Under the pieces are notes generated by a model, which saw only the letters and a list, made by a program, of their open reading frames with translations, ran no database searches and had not been told where the DNA came from. DNA of 64,000 nt from the NCBI GenBank assembly GCA_023896275.1, contig MLDA01000003.1:1-64000 (forward strand), in the 5' to 3' direction. How positions within the stretch are numbered: the stretch's first letter is position 1; the number at the start of each line of letters is the position of its first letter. This DNA is from Kocuria rosea subsp. polaris (GTDB lineage Bacteria; Actinomycetota; Actinomycetes; Actinomycetales; Micrococcaceae). The position numbers were made by a program, and so were the translations under genes. Below are positions 1 through 8,919 of the stretch, in pieces.

Positions 1-2621
1 TCAGGATCAACCAGCTGAACCTCGACCTCGTCGTTCGGAGCGAAGTTCTCACCCGACACCTCGGTCGACTCACCCGGCAGAACAGCCGTCGGATCAACAG
101 TCACCGTCGGCTCGGTAGCCGAAGGCTCGGTCACGGTCAGCACTGCCTCAGCAGTCTCACCCGTCGTGTCATCCGTACCGACAACCGTGTAGTCGCCCGG
201 CTCAGCATCCTCAGGAACCGGAACCTCGACGGTGAAAGCACCATCGCCATCCGTCGGAACCTCAATCGGGTCACCCACCGGGTTGCCCTCAGGATCAGTC
301 AGCTGAACAGTCGCCGTCGAATCCGGGGTGTACCCCGAACCATCAGCAGTCGTCGGCTCACCAGCAGGAACCTCAGTCGGATCCAGCACAATCGCCGGAT
401 CGGTCGTCGAAGGATCGGTCACGGTCAGAACCGCCTCAGCAGTCTCACCCGTCGTGTCATCCGTACCCACGACCGTGTAGTCGCCCGGCTCAGCATCCTC
501 AGGAACCGGAACCTCGACGGTGAAAGCACCATCGCCATCCGTCGGAACCTCAATCGGATCGCCGACGTCGTTGCCAGCCGGGTCCACCAGCTGCACGGTT
601 GCGGTCGAATCCGGGGTGTAACCCGAACCCGTTGCTTCAGTCGATTCGCCAGCCGGAACGGTCGGCGGGTCAAGGCCGATGTTCAGCTCCTGGACGTCCG
701 GCTCAGTGACCGTGATGTTCTCCTGAACCAGCGTGTCCGTAGCGACGTCAGTAGCCTGAACGATGTAGTCGCCCGGCTCGGTGCCGGCCGGAATCGGGAG
801 TTCGGTCGACGGGAAGTCGCCGTTCTCGTCGGTCGTCACCGTCACCGGATCGCCGACCGGATTGCCTTCGGCATCCGTCAGCTGAATCTCGACATCGCTG
901 CTCGGGGTGAAGCCCGTGCCGTCGACGTTCGTTGAGTCACCCGCGGGGACCTCGGTCGGGTCGACCGTGATCGCCGGGTCGATCTCCGCGAACAGGTTGC
1001 AGGCATCCATGCGGACACCCGAGTTGCCGAAGCTCAAACGAGCGCCGTCGACAACTCCCAGAACGCCGAAGCTCAGCGCGGAAACCTCGTGGGTGCCCTT
1101 GAACTCCGTACCGTCCGGCGCCGTGCACATCGTCGGCTCCGGTTGGTGGTTGATCTGAACCGAGAACACGTTGTCCGCGAACAGCTGCACGAACGGATCC
1201 ACCAGGGCGCGAGCCGGGATGGTGATCGAGTCCGTCTTGATCAGCACGAAGATGTCGTACAGGATCTGCCCGTCATTGGCCAGCAGCGTGTCGGCGACCG
1301 TCGTAGAGAGAGTCTCCATCACCGGCTGGACGACGGCCTCGAAGCCGTCGAGGGTGGCGCAGAGCAACCCACCGCCGAGCCCCGACGACTCGCAGGCGGT
1401 CGACGTGTAGGACCCGTCGAGGCTCACCGAGAACGTCTTCGACGCGGAGCTTCCAACTGCAGTCGCTTCTGTGTCCACGTGGATCGTGATGGCGTCGAGG
1501 GACGCGGCAACCGCGCCGACGGCGATGCTGACAGCATTTTCGATCACGTCGTGAATCGAGTCCGCGATCATCGGGTAGATGTCGTCGTCGATGATCTCGG
1601 TGTTCGGCCACTGGTTGTTCAGGCCTTCGGGGGCCGGGTTGCCGTCGGGGCCCGTGCGGGCTCCCTCGTCATTGCCCATGAACTCGGCGATGTCGATGTA
1701 GATCGTTCCCGAACCCAGGTCGATGTCGAGAATGCTCGTCTCGGCCGTCAGGTCTTCGGACAGCAGAGCCGTCTCGACGGCACCGGCGACGTTCGACTCG
1801 ACACGCACGTCCGCTGTGACACCGGCAGGCAGGACCGACAGGATCGGATCCAGCAGGTTGGCGGTCTCCATGATGGAGTTGACGGAGTCTTCGATCGCGC
1901 CGTCGACCGCGGAGATCGCGTCGAGCATCTGCGCCATCGCGGCCGCGAACGCGTCAGAGCGAAGGCCGACGAGCAAGTCGCCGACCTTGTACTGGCCGTC
2001 GCCGGTGTGTTCGGCGTCCGGGTTCACGAAGGCGCCGTCGACAGCCTGCACCTCGGAGCCCAGGGCCCCGAATTCGATCCAGGCCTCGTCGACGCCGGGA
2101 ATGGCGCCGAAACCGATGGACTGCGCGAGCTGGACCATGTCGATCCGGGCGTTGTCCATGTCGGCAGTGTCGAGATTGTCGAGCGTCAACGATCCGTCAG
2201 CTCCGACGGTCGTGCTGATCGCCCGCGCGTCCTGCGGCGACGAGGCCTCCGACAGGGACTGCAGAACACCGAGCTCACCGAAGTCCAAGATGTCGGTGAC
2301 CGGAATGTCGATCCCGCCCAGCGAGACGACCTCGCTGCCGAGCAGCGAGGCGTCGAGCGCCTGATTGTCGGGGCCGGGGTTCGACGGGAATGTCGCGCGC
2401 GACAGTCCGCCTCCCACGAGTTCCTGACCCAAGAGCGTGGTGTCGACAATACTTGCTGACGATTCCGCCGGCTCCTCCGGAGCCGTGTTCACGTCAGCGA
2501 ACGCAGGAAGTCCGTATCCCGCCACAGCCAGCGTCGATGCGACGCCGATGGCGAGAGACCTCCTGAGTCCTCTCCTTAGCTGCGCACCTTGCAGGTGCGA
2601 GCGCGGCTTATTAGTACTCAC
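1..2621 (-). CDS. Secreted surface protein, choice-of-anchor G-like, with Ig-like repeats (3' end outside window)
   Basis: The reading frame is open from a GTG at 2621 to the left edge (873 codons), so the C-terminus and any anchor signal are missing. The start follows a GGGAGG ribosome site. Residues 1-42 form a signal peptide: a basic n-region (LRRGLRRS), a hydrophobic core and a PAFA/D cleavage site. Residues about 43-550 form a large domain with an N-terminal LSRATFPS segment and a later VDEAWIEFGALGSE segment, which resembles the actinobacterial choice-of-anchor G family (recognised from memory, not searched). From about residue 551 come 96-residue Ig-like repeats, each starting (I/V)xxDPxxVPAGExT and ending in a GDYTVxGTD-type strand. 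Three are complete and a fourth is cut. The second and third are almost identical at DNA level, implying recent duplication. Repeat codons are richer in T-ending codons than neighbouring genes. Likely a cell-surface adhesin; the ligand is unknown. Confidence 0.75.
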   Translation of the reverse strand, partial: MSTNKPRSHLQGAQLRRGLRRSLAIGVASTLAVAGYGLPAFADVNTAPEEPAESSASIVDTTLLGQELVGGGLSRATFPSNPGPDNQALDASLLGSEVVSLGGIDIPVTDILDFGELGVLQSLSEASSPQDARAISTTVGADGSLTLDNLDTADMDNARIDMVQLAQSIGFGAIPGVDEAWIEFGALGSEVQAVDGAFVNPDAEHTGDGQYKVGDLLVGLRSDAFAAAMAQMLDAISAVDGAIEDSVNSIMETANLLDPILSVLPAGVTADVRVESNVAGAVETALLSEDLTAETSILDIDLGSGTIYIDIAEFMGNDEGARTGPDGNPAPEGLNNQWPNTEIIDDDIYPMIADSIHDVIENAVSIAVGAVAASLDAITIHVDTEATAVGSSASKTFSVSLDGSYTSTACESSGLGGGLLCATLDGFEAVVQPVMETLSTTVADTLLANDGQILYDIFVLIKTDSITIPARALVDPFVQLFADNVFSVQINHQPEPTMCTAPDGTEFKGTHEVSALSFGVLGVVDGARLSFGNSGVRMDACNLFAEIDPAITVDPTEVPAGDSTNVDGTGFTPSSDVEIQLTDAEGNPVGDPVTVTTDENGDFPSTELPIPAGTEPGDYIVQATDVATDTLVQENITVTEPDVQELNIGLDPPTVPAGESTEATGSGYTPDSTATVQLVDPAGNDVGDPIEVPTDGDGAFTVEVPVPEDAEPGDYTVVGTDDTTGETAEAVLTVTDPSTTDPAIVLDPTEVPAGEPTTADGSGYTPDSTATVQLTDPEGNPVGDPIEVPTDGDGAFTVEVPVPEDAEPGDYTVVGTDDTTGETAEAVLTVTEPSATEPTVTVDPTAVLPGESTEVSGENFAPNDEVEVQLVDP
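112..975 (-). repeat. Tandem 288-bp repeats encoding 96-residue Ig-like domains
   Basis: Three consecutive units (975-688, 687-400, 399-112) have an exact period of 288 bp; a fourth starts at 111 and runs off the edge. The segment around 427-552 matches 139-264 with only a few base differences, while the first unit (975-688) is clearly more diverged. This pattern suggests expansion or contraction by recombination within the gene. Confidence 0.85.
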
Positions 2622-2948
2622 TTGCCCTCCCAGTTGAGTTCCTGAAATGCGGTGCCGCCCCCCTCAAAAAGGTGGCACCGATTCAAAACTCAACACGATG
2701 TGGCAGTGGAACACAAGACTTTTCATAGACATTTCACAGAAATGTCTGATCTGGACTTGACTAGGGGAATCTTGTTACGCGCACCCTTGTAGGCAGGCCT
2801 CCGACACGCGGGGCAGCACGCCTACGCCCGTCCGCCAAGGTTTTAGGGACGGCTAAAAGTAAAGCGTGCGCTATTCTCTCGCGGCAAGCGGGGTCGTAAT
2901 CGATTGAAGGTTCAAATGAAATAGTTGGCCCTCACTGCCATACGATCA
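2622..2948. other. Intergenic region upstream of the surface protein, relatively AT-rich
   Basis: 327 bp without a credible gene. It separates the GTG of the surface protein from the stop of the HAD hydrolase, both on the minus strand. The sequence is noticeably more AT-rich than its surroundings and holds one strong palindrome (separate entry). The promoter of the surface-protein gene must lie here, but I cannot assign -35/-10 boxes with confidence. Confidence 0.5.
2727..2747. promoter_or_regulatory. Perfect 9-bp inverted repeat, candidate operator
   Basis: AGACATTTC-N3-GAAATGTCT: both 9-base arms are perfect. The centre lies about 115 bp upstream of the surface-protein start. There is no T-tract, so a terminator is unlikely; a dimeric regulator binding site is the simplest reading. 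The binding protein is unknown. Confidence 0.45.
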
Positions 2949-3668
2949 TCATCGCGGCTCGACGTCAATGGCTCCGAGGTTGCCGGCGCGCGAATTCGCC
3001 GCCTCCCGCAGCGCAGCGCGGAGCCCTCGGCCACCGATCCGCCCCCTCGCGACGAGCCCGGCGACGGCACCCGCGGCGCGGGCCGCGCCGACGTCGTGCT
3101 GTGGGTGGTCCCCGATGAAGGCGAGCTCGCAGAGTTCGACGCCGATGCGTGCAGCCAGGATCTCGAACGCCCGGGCCTCGGGCTTCGCAACGCCGATGCC
3201 CTCGGCCGTGCAGACGACGTCCACGAACGGCAGAAGGCCCGTGACCTCGAGCTTGGCGAGCTGCTGGGTTTCGGCGCCGTTGGTGAGGACCCCCACCGGC
3301 ACGCCGGCCGCGCGCAACTCGGTCAGAACCGGGACGGCGTCGTCGAACGCCCGCCAGGTGGAGCGGTACGCGGCGAGGAAGACGGCGAAATATTCGTCGG
3401 CGGCCGCGTCACCCGGGCGCGGGAGGCCGACTGCCGGCAGGAAGTCACGCATGCGCTCCCGGCGCTGTTCGACGTGGGAGATCTCCCCCGCGCGCCACCG
3501 CTCGAAGTGCAGGTCCTCGAGCTGGAACCACAACGCGGTCAGCTCCGACGACGGTGCCAACCCGACGTGCCCGACGAAGGCCTGTGCGCCGGCCACGGCG
3601 GACGCGTGGTGGTCGAACAGGGTCGCGTCGAGATCGAATCCGACGGCACGGATGCCGGGTCCCAGCAC
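2949..3668 (-). CDS. HAD-superfamily hydrolase (HAD-IA type)
   Basis: 239 residues from a GTG at 3668, four bases past the stop of the upstream protease gene, which suggests one transcript. HAD motifs are all visible: motif I GFDLDATLFD (nucleophile and acid/base aspartates), motif II LTNGA, the motif III lysine in AKPEAR, and motif IV FIGDHPQHD. The helical cap between motifs I and II is typical of subfamily IA phosphatases such as nucleotidases and haloacid dehalogenase-like enzymes. It would dephosphorylate a small cytoplasmic phosphate ester; the substrate cannot be read from sequence. An in-frame extension further upstream exists but overlaps the protease gene and looks non-coding. Confidence 0.85.
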   Translation of the reverse strand: MLGPGIRAVGFDLDATLFDHHASAVAGAQAFVGHVGLAPSSELTALWFQLEDLHFERWRAGEISHVEQRRERMRDFLPAVGLPRPGDAAADEYFAVFLAAYRSTWRAFDDAVPVLTELRAAGVPVGVLTNGAETQQLAKLEVTGLLPFVDVVCTAEGIGVAKPEARAFEILAARIGVELCELAFIGDHPQHDVGAARAAGAVAGLVARGRIGGRGLRAALREAANSRAGNLGAIDVEPR

Positions 3669-3672
3669 GGGC

Positions 3673-4443
3673 CTAGATCCCCAGCAGTGGGCCGAACGAG
3701 TACGCGAGCACGAGCGAGACGGCGTTGTTGAAGAAGTGCAGCACGTACGCATACGCGAGCGACATGCCCGTGAACACGTAGGTCAGGCTGAAGGCCGTGC
3801 CGAGGACGAGGTACGGTACCGCCGAAATCCAGTCGAAGGTGCCCGCGCCGACGAAGTGCAGGGCCGCGAAGGCGACCACCGAGAGGACGACGCAGATCCA
3901 GAGCGGGACCTTGCGGCTCATCTTGCCGATCAGCAGGTGCCGGAACACGTACTCCTCGACCAGCGGCCCCATCACGGCGGCGGTGACGAACATCGTCACG
4001 AAGGGCACATCGCGCGTCATCGCCTCGATCGTGAGCTGATTCTCGCTCTTGGTCGGGTCCAGCCCCGAAGCCGCCAAGATGCCCGCCGTGGTCAGGAACG
4101 ACGCCAACCACAGCCCCGGGATGAGGCCGAACTTCGCCCAGGGGTTGCGGGCGAACGTGCCGAAGGTGCGGAACAGGTGCGGCCCGGCCACGACCATGAC
4201 AGCGCAGAAGAGGACCACATAGGAAATGAGATTCACGGAGAACATCGCGTGGTTCTCGCTCGCGAAGTAGTCGGCGTAGGCCGGCACGAGCAACAGCAGG
4301 CCCGCCAATCCCAGGCCCATGAGCAGCCCGTAGATCACCACCACGACCGCGTCCCCGCGCCGGAAGCGCCCGGCATCGTAAGCGGGCCGCTTGTCTTTCG
4401 GCGGCGACGCGTAGGGCTTCGGCGACCGGGCGGTGTTCTTCAT
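3673..4443 (-). CDS. CPBP-family intramembrane metalloprotease
   Basis: 256 residues with a basic cytoplasmic N-terminus (about residues 1-30) and then roughly seven to eight hydrophobic segments. The CAAX/CPBP (Abi) signatures are complete: VEEYVFR (glutamates and arginine), FAALHF and HFFNN, which supply the catalytic and metal-binding residues of this membrane protease family. Bacterial members act in peptide maturation or bacteriocin immunity, but many have no known substrate. It lies downstream of the ABC exporter pair and just ahead of the HAD gene on the same strand. The ATG at 4443 is the natural start. Confidence 0.85.
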   Translation of the reverse strand: MKNTARSPKPYASPPKDKRPAYDAGRFRRGDAVVVVIYGLLMGLGLAGLLLLVPAYADYFASENHAMFSVNLISYVVLFCAVMVVAGPHLFRTFGTFARNPWAKFGLIPGLWLASFLTTAGILAASGLDPTKSENQLTIEAMTRDVPFVTMFVTAAVMGPLVEEYVFRHLLIGKMSRKVPLWICVVLSVVAFAALHFVGAGTFDWISAVPYLVLGTAFSLTYVFTGMSLAYAYVLHFFNNAVSLVLAYSFGPLLGI

Positions 4444-4467
4444 GGTGGCAACGATAGACCGCGCGCC

Positions 4468-6477
4468 CTAGACGACGGGAATCGAGTCGGTCACGGCGTC
4501 CGGATCCTCGGCAGGACCGGCGAACTGACTCCGGTACAGCCGGTAGTAGGCGCCCCGGGCCGCGATAAGTTCCTCGTGATCGCCCTGCTCCACGATGCGA
4601 CCGGCCTCCATGACGAGGATGGTGTCGGCGTCGCGGATCGTGGAGAGCCGGTGGGCGATCACGAACGACGTCCGGTCCGTGCGCAGCGCGTTCATCGCCT
4701 TCTGGACAAGGACCTCGGTCCGGGTGTCGACCGATGAGGTCGCCTCGTCGAGAATCAGCAGCGAGGGGTTCGCGAGGAAGGCCCGGGCGATCGTGACGAG
4801 CTGGCGCTCTCCCGCCGAGACGTTGGTGCCGCCGTCGTCGATCACCGTGTCGTAGCCCTCCGGCAGGGCACGGACGAAGCGGTCGACATAGGTCGCCTCG
4901 GCGGCCGCCTGCACCTCCTCGTCCGTCGCGTCGAGGCGCCCATAGCGGATGTTCTCCCGGATGGAGCCGTTGAACAACCACGCGTCCTGCAGCACCATGC
5001 CGACTTTCGAACGCAGCTCGGAACGCGAGAGCGCGGTGACGTCGACCCCGTCGAGGGTGATCCGGCCGGCGTCGAGCTCGTAGAACCGCATGACCAGATT
5101 GACCAGCGTGGTCTTGCCTGCCCCCGTCGGGCCCACGATCGCGACCGTGTGGCCGGGATCCGCGTCGAAGGAGAGGTACTCGATGAGCGAGGTCTCGGCC
5201 GAGTACGAGAACGAGACGTTGTGGAACTCGACGTGGCCGTCGGTTCGCTCGGGCAGGTGCTCGTCGGCCGTCTCGGTCTCCTGCTCGTCGGCGTCGAGCA
5301 GCTCGAACGTGCGCTCGGCCGAAGCCACACCAGACTGCATCATGTTGGCCATGCCCCCGATCTGGCCCAACGGCTGGGTGAACTCGCGCGAGTACTGGAT
5401 GAACGCGGTCGCGTCGCCGAGGCTCATCTGCCCGGAGGCGACGCGCAGGCCGCCGACGACGGCGATGCCCACGTAGGCCAGGTAGGAGATGAAGTTCATG
5501 ACCGGGTAGATCATTCCCGAGACGAACTGGGCCCCGAACGAAGCCTTGAAGAGATCCTCGTTCTTCTCGTCGTACTGCTTCAGGGCGTCGCCCTCGCGCC
5601 CGAAGACCTTCATCAGGTCGTGCCCGGAGAACGCCTCCTCGATCTGGCCGTTGAGCGCGCCGGTGGCTTTCCACTGCCGCGTAAACAGCTTCTGCGAGCG
5701 CACGCCGATGAAGCCGGCGGCGACCGCTGACAGCGGCAGCGCGACGAGTGCTATGAGCGCCAGCTGCCACGAGACGACGAACATCATGATGACGATGCCG
5801 ATCACGGTCAGCGCCGACTGCACAAGCTGGGCGAAAGCCTGCTGCAGCGCGTTCTGGATGTTGTCGACGTCGTTGGTCACGCGCGAGAGCACGTCGCCGC
5901 GCTGGCGGGTGTCGAAATAGTTCAGCGGCAGGCGGTTGAGTTTGTTCTCGACCTCCTTGCGCAGGTTGTAGACAACTCGCATCACGAGCTTGTTCAACAC
6001 AAAGCCCTGCGCCCACATGAAGACGTTGGAGACGAAGTACATCGCCAGCACGATCGCGATGATCAGCCCGAGCCGCTGGAAATCGATGCCGGTACCCGGC
6101 ACCAGCTCCATGCCCGCGATCATTTCGGCCAAGTCGTCCTGGCCGTCGGCGCGAAGACCCTCGACCATCTGCTCCTGGCTGACGCCCTCGGGCATCTGCG
6201 CCCCGACGAACCCGCCGAAGATGACGTCCATCGCCATGCCCAAGACCTTGGGCGCGATCACGTTGAGCACGACGGCGACCGCGACGAACCCGAAGACGAG
6301 CGACAGCATCACCTTTTCCGGCGCCAGCAGGGAAAGCAGGCGCTTGGCCGAGGGCCAGAAGTGCTTGGGTTTGCGCGGGGCCGAGACCTCGCCGAAGCCG
6401 TCGTCGATCTTGAGGTTGAGCTCCTCCTCGGTCAACTCGACCTCGGGCTCCTTCTCCTTCTTGGTCTTGAACCCCAT
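4468..6477 (-). CDS. ABC exporter half, canonical ATPase site subunit
   Basis: 669 residues. The N-terminus (about 1-60) is charged, followed by a six-helix type-1 exporter membrane domain (about 60-380) and a nucleotide-binding domain with Walker A GPTGAGKTT, signature VSAGERQ, Walker B LLILDEATSSVD and H-loop IAHRLST. The catalytic glutamate is present. The ATG at 6477 overlaps the TGA of the preceding ABC gene by one base (TGATG), indicating translational coupling. Together the two half-transporters should form a heterodimeric exporter (TM287/288 or BmrCD type). Substrate is unknown; drugs, lipids or peptides are typical. A longer upstream start is possible but would overlap the previous gene. 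Confidence 0.9.
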   Translation of the reverse strand: MGFKTKKEKEPEVELTEEELNLKIDDGFGEVSAPRKPKHFWPSAKRLLSLLAPEKVMLSLVFGFVAVAVVLNVIAPKVLGMAMDVIFGGFVGAQMPEGVSQEQMVEGLRADGQDDLAEMIAGMELVPGTGIDFQRLGLIIAIVLAMYFVSNVFMWAQGFVLNKLVMRVVYNLRKEVENKLNRLPLNYFDTRQRGDVLSRVTNDVDNIQNALQQAFAQLVQSALTVIGIVIMMFVVSWQLALIALVALPLSAVAAGFIGVRSQKLFTRQWKATGALNGQIEEAFSGHDLMKVFGREGDALKQYDEKNEDLFKASFGAQFVSGMIYPVMNFISYLAYVGIAVVGGLRVASGQMSLGDATAFIQYSREFTQPLGQIGGMANMMQSGVASAERTFELLDADEQETETADEHLPERTDGHVEFHNVSFSYSAETSLIEYLSFDADPGHTVAIVGPTGAGKTTLVNLVMRFYELDAGRITLDGVDVTALSRSELRSKVGMVLQDAWLFNGSIRENIRYGRLDATDEEVQAAAEATYVDRFVRALPEGYDTVIDDGGTNVSAGERQLVTIARAFLANPSLLILDEATSSVDTRTEVLVQKAMNALRTDRTSFVIAHRLSTIRDADTILVMEAGRIVEQGDHEELIAARGAYYRLYRSQFAGPAEDPDAVTDSIPVV

Positions 6478-8219
6478 CAGGCCACCTCCTCCGCAGTCAT
6501 CTGCGACTCGACGATCTGCTGGTAGGTCTCGCAACCCTCAAGCAGTTGCTCGTGTGTACCGCGCCCGACGACGACGCCGTCGTCGAGCACGATGATCTGG
6601 TCTGCCTCCGTGATGGTGGCGACGCGCTGGGCAACGAGGATGATCGTCGCCTCCGCGATGTTCTCGGCCAGCGCCGCGCGCACGTTGGCGTCGGTCGTGA
6701 CGTCGAGGGCTGAGAACGAATCGTCGAACAGGTACACCCACGGCCGGGCTACGAGGGCTCGGGCGATGCATAGCCGCTGCCGCTGGCCGCCGGAGACGTT
6801 GGTGCCTCCTTGGGAGATCGGTGCCTCGAGTCCGCCGTCCTTGTCCCGGACGAAGTCGGTCGCCTGTGCAATCGACAGGGCGTCCCACAGTTCCGCCTCA
6901 CTCGCGTCGGGTTTGCCGTAGCGCAGGTTCGAGGCGATTGTCCCGGAGAACAGGTAGGGCCGCTGCGGGACGGCGGCAACCGCCCGCGAGAGGGTCTTGC
7001 GGTCCAGCGCCGCGACGTTCACGCCGTCGATGAGAACCTCCCCCTCATCGGCGTCGTAGAGGCGCGGGACGAGGTTGAGCAGTGTCGACTTGCCGGCGCC
7101 CGTGGAGCCGATGATCGCCGTCGTCTGGCCCGGTTCGGCCGTGAATGAAAGTCCCTTGAGCACCGGCTCCTCGGCGCCGGGGTAGCCGAAGCTGACGTTC
7201 CGGAACTCGACCCGTCCGCGCTGGGCGCCGTCGTCGTCGAGGGTGGCGCCGACGGCGGGCTCGCGCATCGACGGCTCGACGTCGAGGACCTCGCGGATGC
7301 GTTCGGCGCAGACCATCGCGCGCGGGACCATCATGGCCATGAACGTGCCCATCATGACGGCCATGAGGATCTGTAGCAGGTATTGCAGGAACGCCGTGAG
7401 CGCTCCCGGCTGCATCTCGCCGGCGTCGACGCGCTGACCGCCGAACCACATCACCGCGGCCGTGGCCAGGTGCAGGATGAGGCCGATGACCGGGAACATC
7501 AGGACGAACAGCTGGCCGACTTTCACGCCGGTCTCGGTCAGCTTTTCGTTGGCCTCGCGGAAGCGCTGGGTCTCGTAGGGTTCGCGGACGAACGCGCGGA
7601 TCACGCGAATGCCGGTGATCTGCTCGCGCAGCACCGAGTTGATTCCGTCGATCCGGTCCTGCATCGTGCGGAAAAGGGGCATGAGGCGCACCACGAGGAA
7701 GCCGACGACGAGGAGCAGGACCGGCACCGAGACCCAGACGAGCCAGGACAGCCCGGGGTCCTCCTGCAGCGCCATGATGACGCCGCCGACGCACATGATC
7801 GGCGCGGTCACCATGAAGTTCAGACCCATCAGCACCAGCATCTGGACCTGGTGCACGTCGTTCGTGCCGCGCGTGATGAGCGTCGGGGCGCCGAACCGGT
7901 TGACCTCACGGGCGGAGAAGCCGGCGACGGCGTGGAAGACCGAGCGGCGGACGTCGCGGCCGATGGCCATGGCCGTGCGTGCTCCGAAGTAGACCGCGCC
8001 GATGGCGGTGGCGACCTGGATGAGCGCGACGACAAGCATGACGCCGCCCGTGCTCCAGATGTAGTCGACGTCCCCGTTGACGACACCCTTGTCGATGATG
8101 CCGGCGTTGAGGCTGGGCAGGTACAGGGTGGCCATCGTGGTCGCCAGTTGCAGGAACAGGACAGCCGCGATCCACCCCTTGTAGGGTTTCGAGTACTGCA
8201 CGATCAGTCGCAAGAGCAT
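6477..8219 (-). CDS. ABC exporter half, degenerate ATPase site subunit
   Basis: 580 residues starting MLLRLIVQYSKPYKGW after a GAAGGA ribosome site. It has six membrane helices (about 15-310) and a nucleotide-binding domain with Walker A GSTGAGKST and signature VSGGQRQR. Walker B reads VYLFDDSFSALD: the catalytic glutamate is replaced by aspartate, as in the degenerate subunit of heterodimeric exporters. This supports pairing with the downstream gene, which keeps a normal glutamate. First gene of the exporter pair; the 8220-8368 gap upstream would carry its promoter. Confidence 0.9.
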   Translation of the reverse strand: MLLRLIVQYSKPYKGWIAAVLFLQLATTMATLYLPSLNAGIIDKGVVNGDVDYIWSTGGVMLVVALIQVATAIGAVYFGARTAMAIGRDVRRSVFHAVAGFSAREVNRFGAPTLITRGTNDVHQVQMLVLMGLNFMVTAPIMCVGGVIMALQEDPGLSWLVWVSVPVLLLVVGFLVVRLMPLFRTMQDRIDGINSVLREQITGIRVIRAFVREPYETQRFREANEKLTETGVKVGQLFVLMFPVIGLILHLATAAVMWFGGQRVDAGEMQPGALTAFLQYLLQILMAVMMGTFMAMMVPRAMVCAERIREVLDVEPSMREPAVGATLDDDGAQRGRVEFRNVSFGYPGAEEPVLKGLSFTAEPGQTTAIIGSTGAGKSTLLNLVPRLYDADEGEVLIDGVNVAALDRKTLSRAVAAVPQRPYLFSGTIASNLRYGKPDASEAELWDALSIAQATDFVRDKDGGLEAPISQGGTNVSGGQRQRLCIARALVARPWVYLFDDSFSALDVTTDANVRAALAENIAEATIILVAQRVATITEADQIIVLDDGVVVGRGTHEQLLEGCETYQQIVESQMTAEEVA

Positions 8220-8368
8220 GGGCTTGGGTCCTTCGGCGGGGCGTCCCGGGCGCCGGCTGCACACGGGGCAGACAGCACCTTACTCCGGGGTAGTCACATA
8301 AAGATCCGCCTCAAGGATGATTCCGACCCTGAAAGCCGGGATCGCTTGGAAAACGGTGGATCACCGGA

Positions 8369-8608
8369 TCACAGGTCTCGCGCGGCATAGACGACTTCCG
8401 GCGGCGCCGGAGTGCCCGCAGCTTCGTGCGCACGGAGCACGCGCAGGGCGCGCTCGTGCTTGAGCTTTTCCAGCGGATTCAGGTGCGGTTGTACGTCCGC
8501 CGGGCCGAAGAATGTGTAGCCCACATACTTGGCCCACCACCGGAACCGGTAGGACCGGCTGAGTCCCGTCGTGTCCCGGACGATAGGGCGTTTCTCATCG
8601 CTGTACAT
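8369..8608 (-). CDS. Small protein of unknown function (79 aa)
   Basis: Starts MYSDEKRPIV after a textbook GGAGG at seven bases and ends at 8369. The chain is basic and aromatic-rich in the middle (SYRFRWWAKYVGYTFFGPAD), then forms a charged amphipathic helix (NPLEKLKHERALRVLRAHEAAG). No signal peptide or clear membrane helix. A single-gene unit between the ABC exporter and the allantoinase operon. I do not recognise a named family; similar short proteins are common in Micrococcaceae in my experience, but this was not checked. Confidence 0.65.
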   Translation of the reverse strand: MYSDEKRPIVRDTTGLSRSYRFRWWAKYVGYTFFGPADVQPHLNPLEKLKHERALRVLRAHEAAGTPAPPEVVYAARDL

Positions 8609-8919
8609 CACACCTCCGTGATTCGCCTCACAGCAGGGAACGGCTCCGCGCCCGCGATTATTCCGTGCGGGCCGTCGGGCCGGCTGAACGCCAGCAGCCC
8701 GGCCCCTCGTCGTCGGGCGAAGCACCAATTCGCGACGATGAGTGGCCGGGCTTTCCCTGGCGAAAGGGTTCCGGCGCCCACCCGCTCCAACGGACGGGCA
8801 CCGGTCGGGCGGCACCGCTCGCAGCGGACCGCACGGTTGCCCCCGGGGCCGGACCGGCCGCGGCGCGAATCGCCACTGATTCGCCGCCGCCGGCCCGCCC
8901 CCGGGAATCTAGTGGGCCA
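8609..8919. other. GC-rich intergenic region, no gene seen
   Basis: 311 bp between the 79-residue protein gene and the end of allB, both on the minus strand. Very GC-rich. Open frames here have no ribosome site and no family resemblance. It probably holds the promoter of the small gene and the 3' end of the allB operon transcript. No terminator with a T-tract is evident. Confidence 0.4.

Noticed and set aside
3539-6016. A long minus-strand frame overlapping the ABC exporter and the CPBP protease gene
   Set aside because: Another reading frame of the same strand; composition is Arg/Ala/Gly-rich and the overlapping products are clearly recognised families.
8837-8870. GC-rich inverted segments in the 8609-8919 gap
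   Set aside because: Such GGCC/CCGG-rich stretches are expected at this base composition and no consistent stem-loop with a tail emerges.
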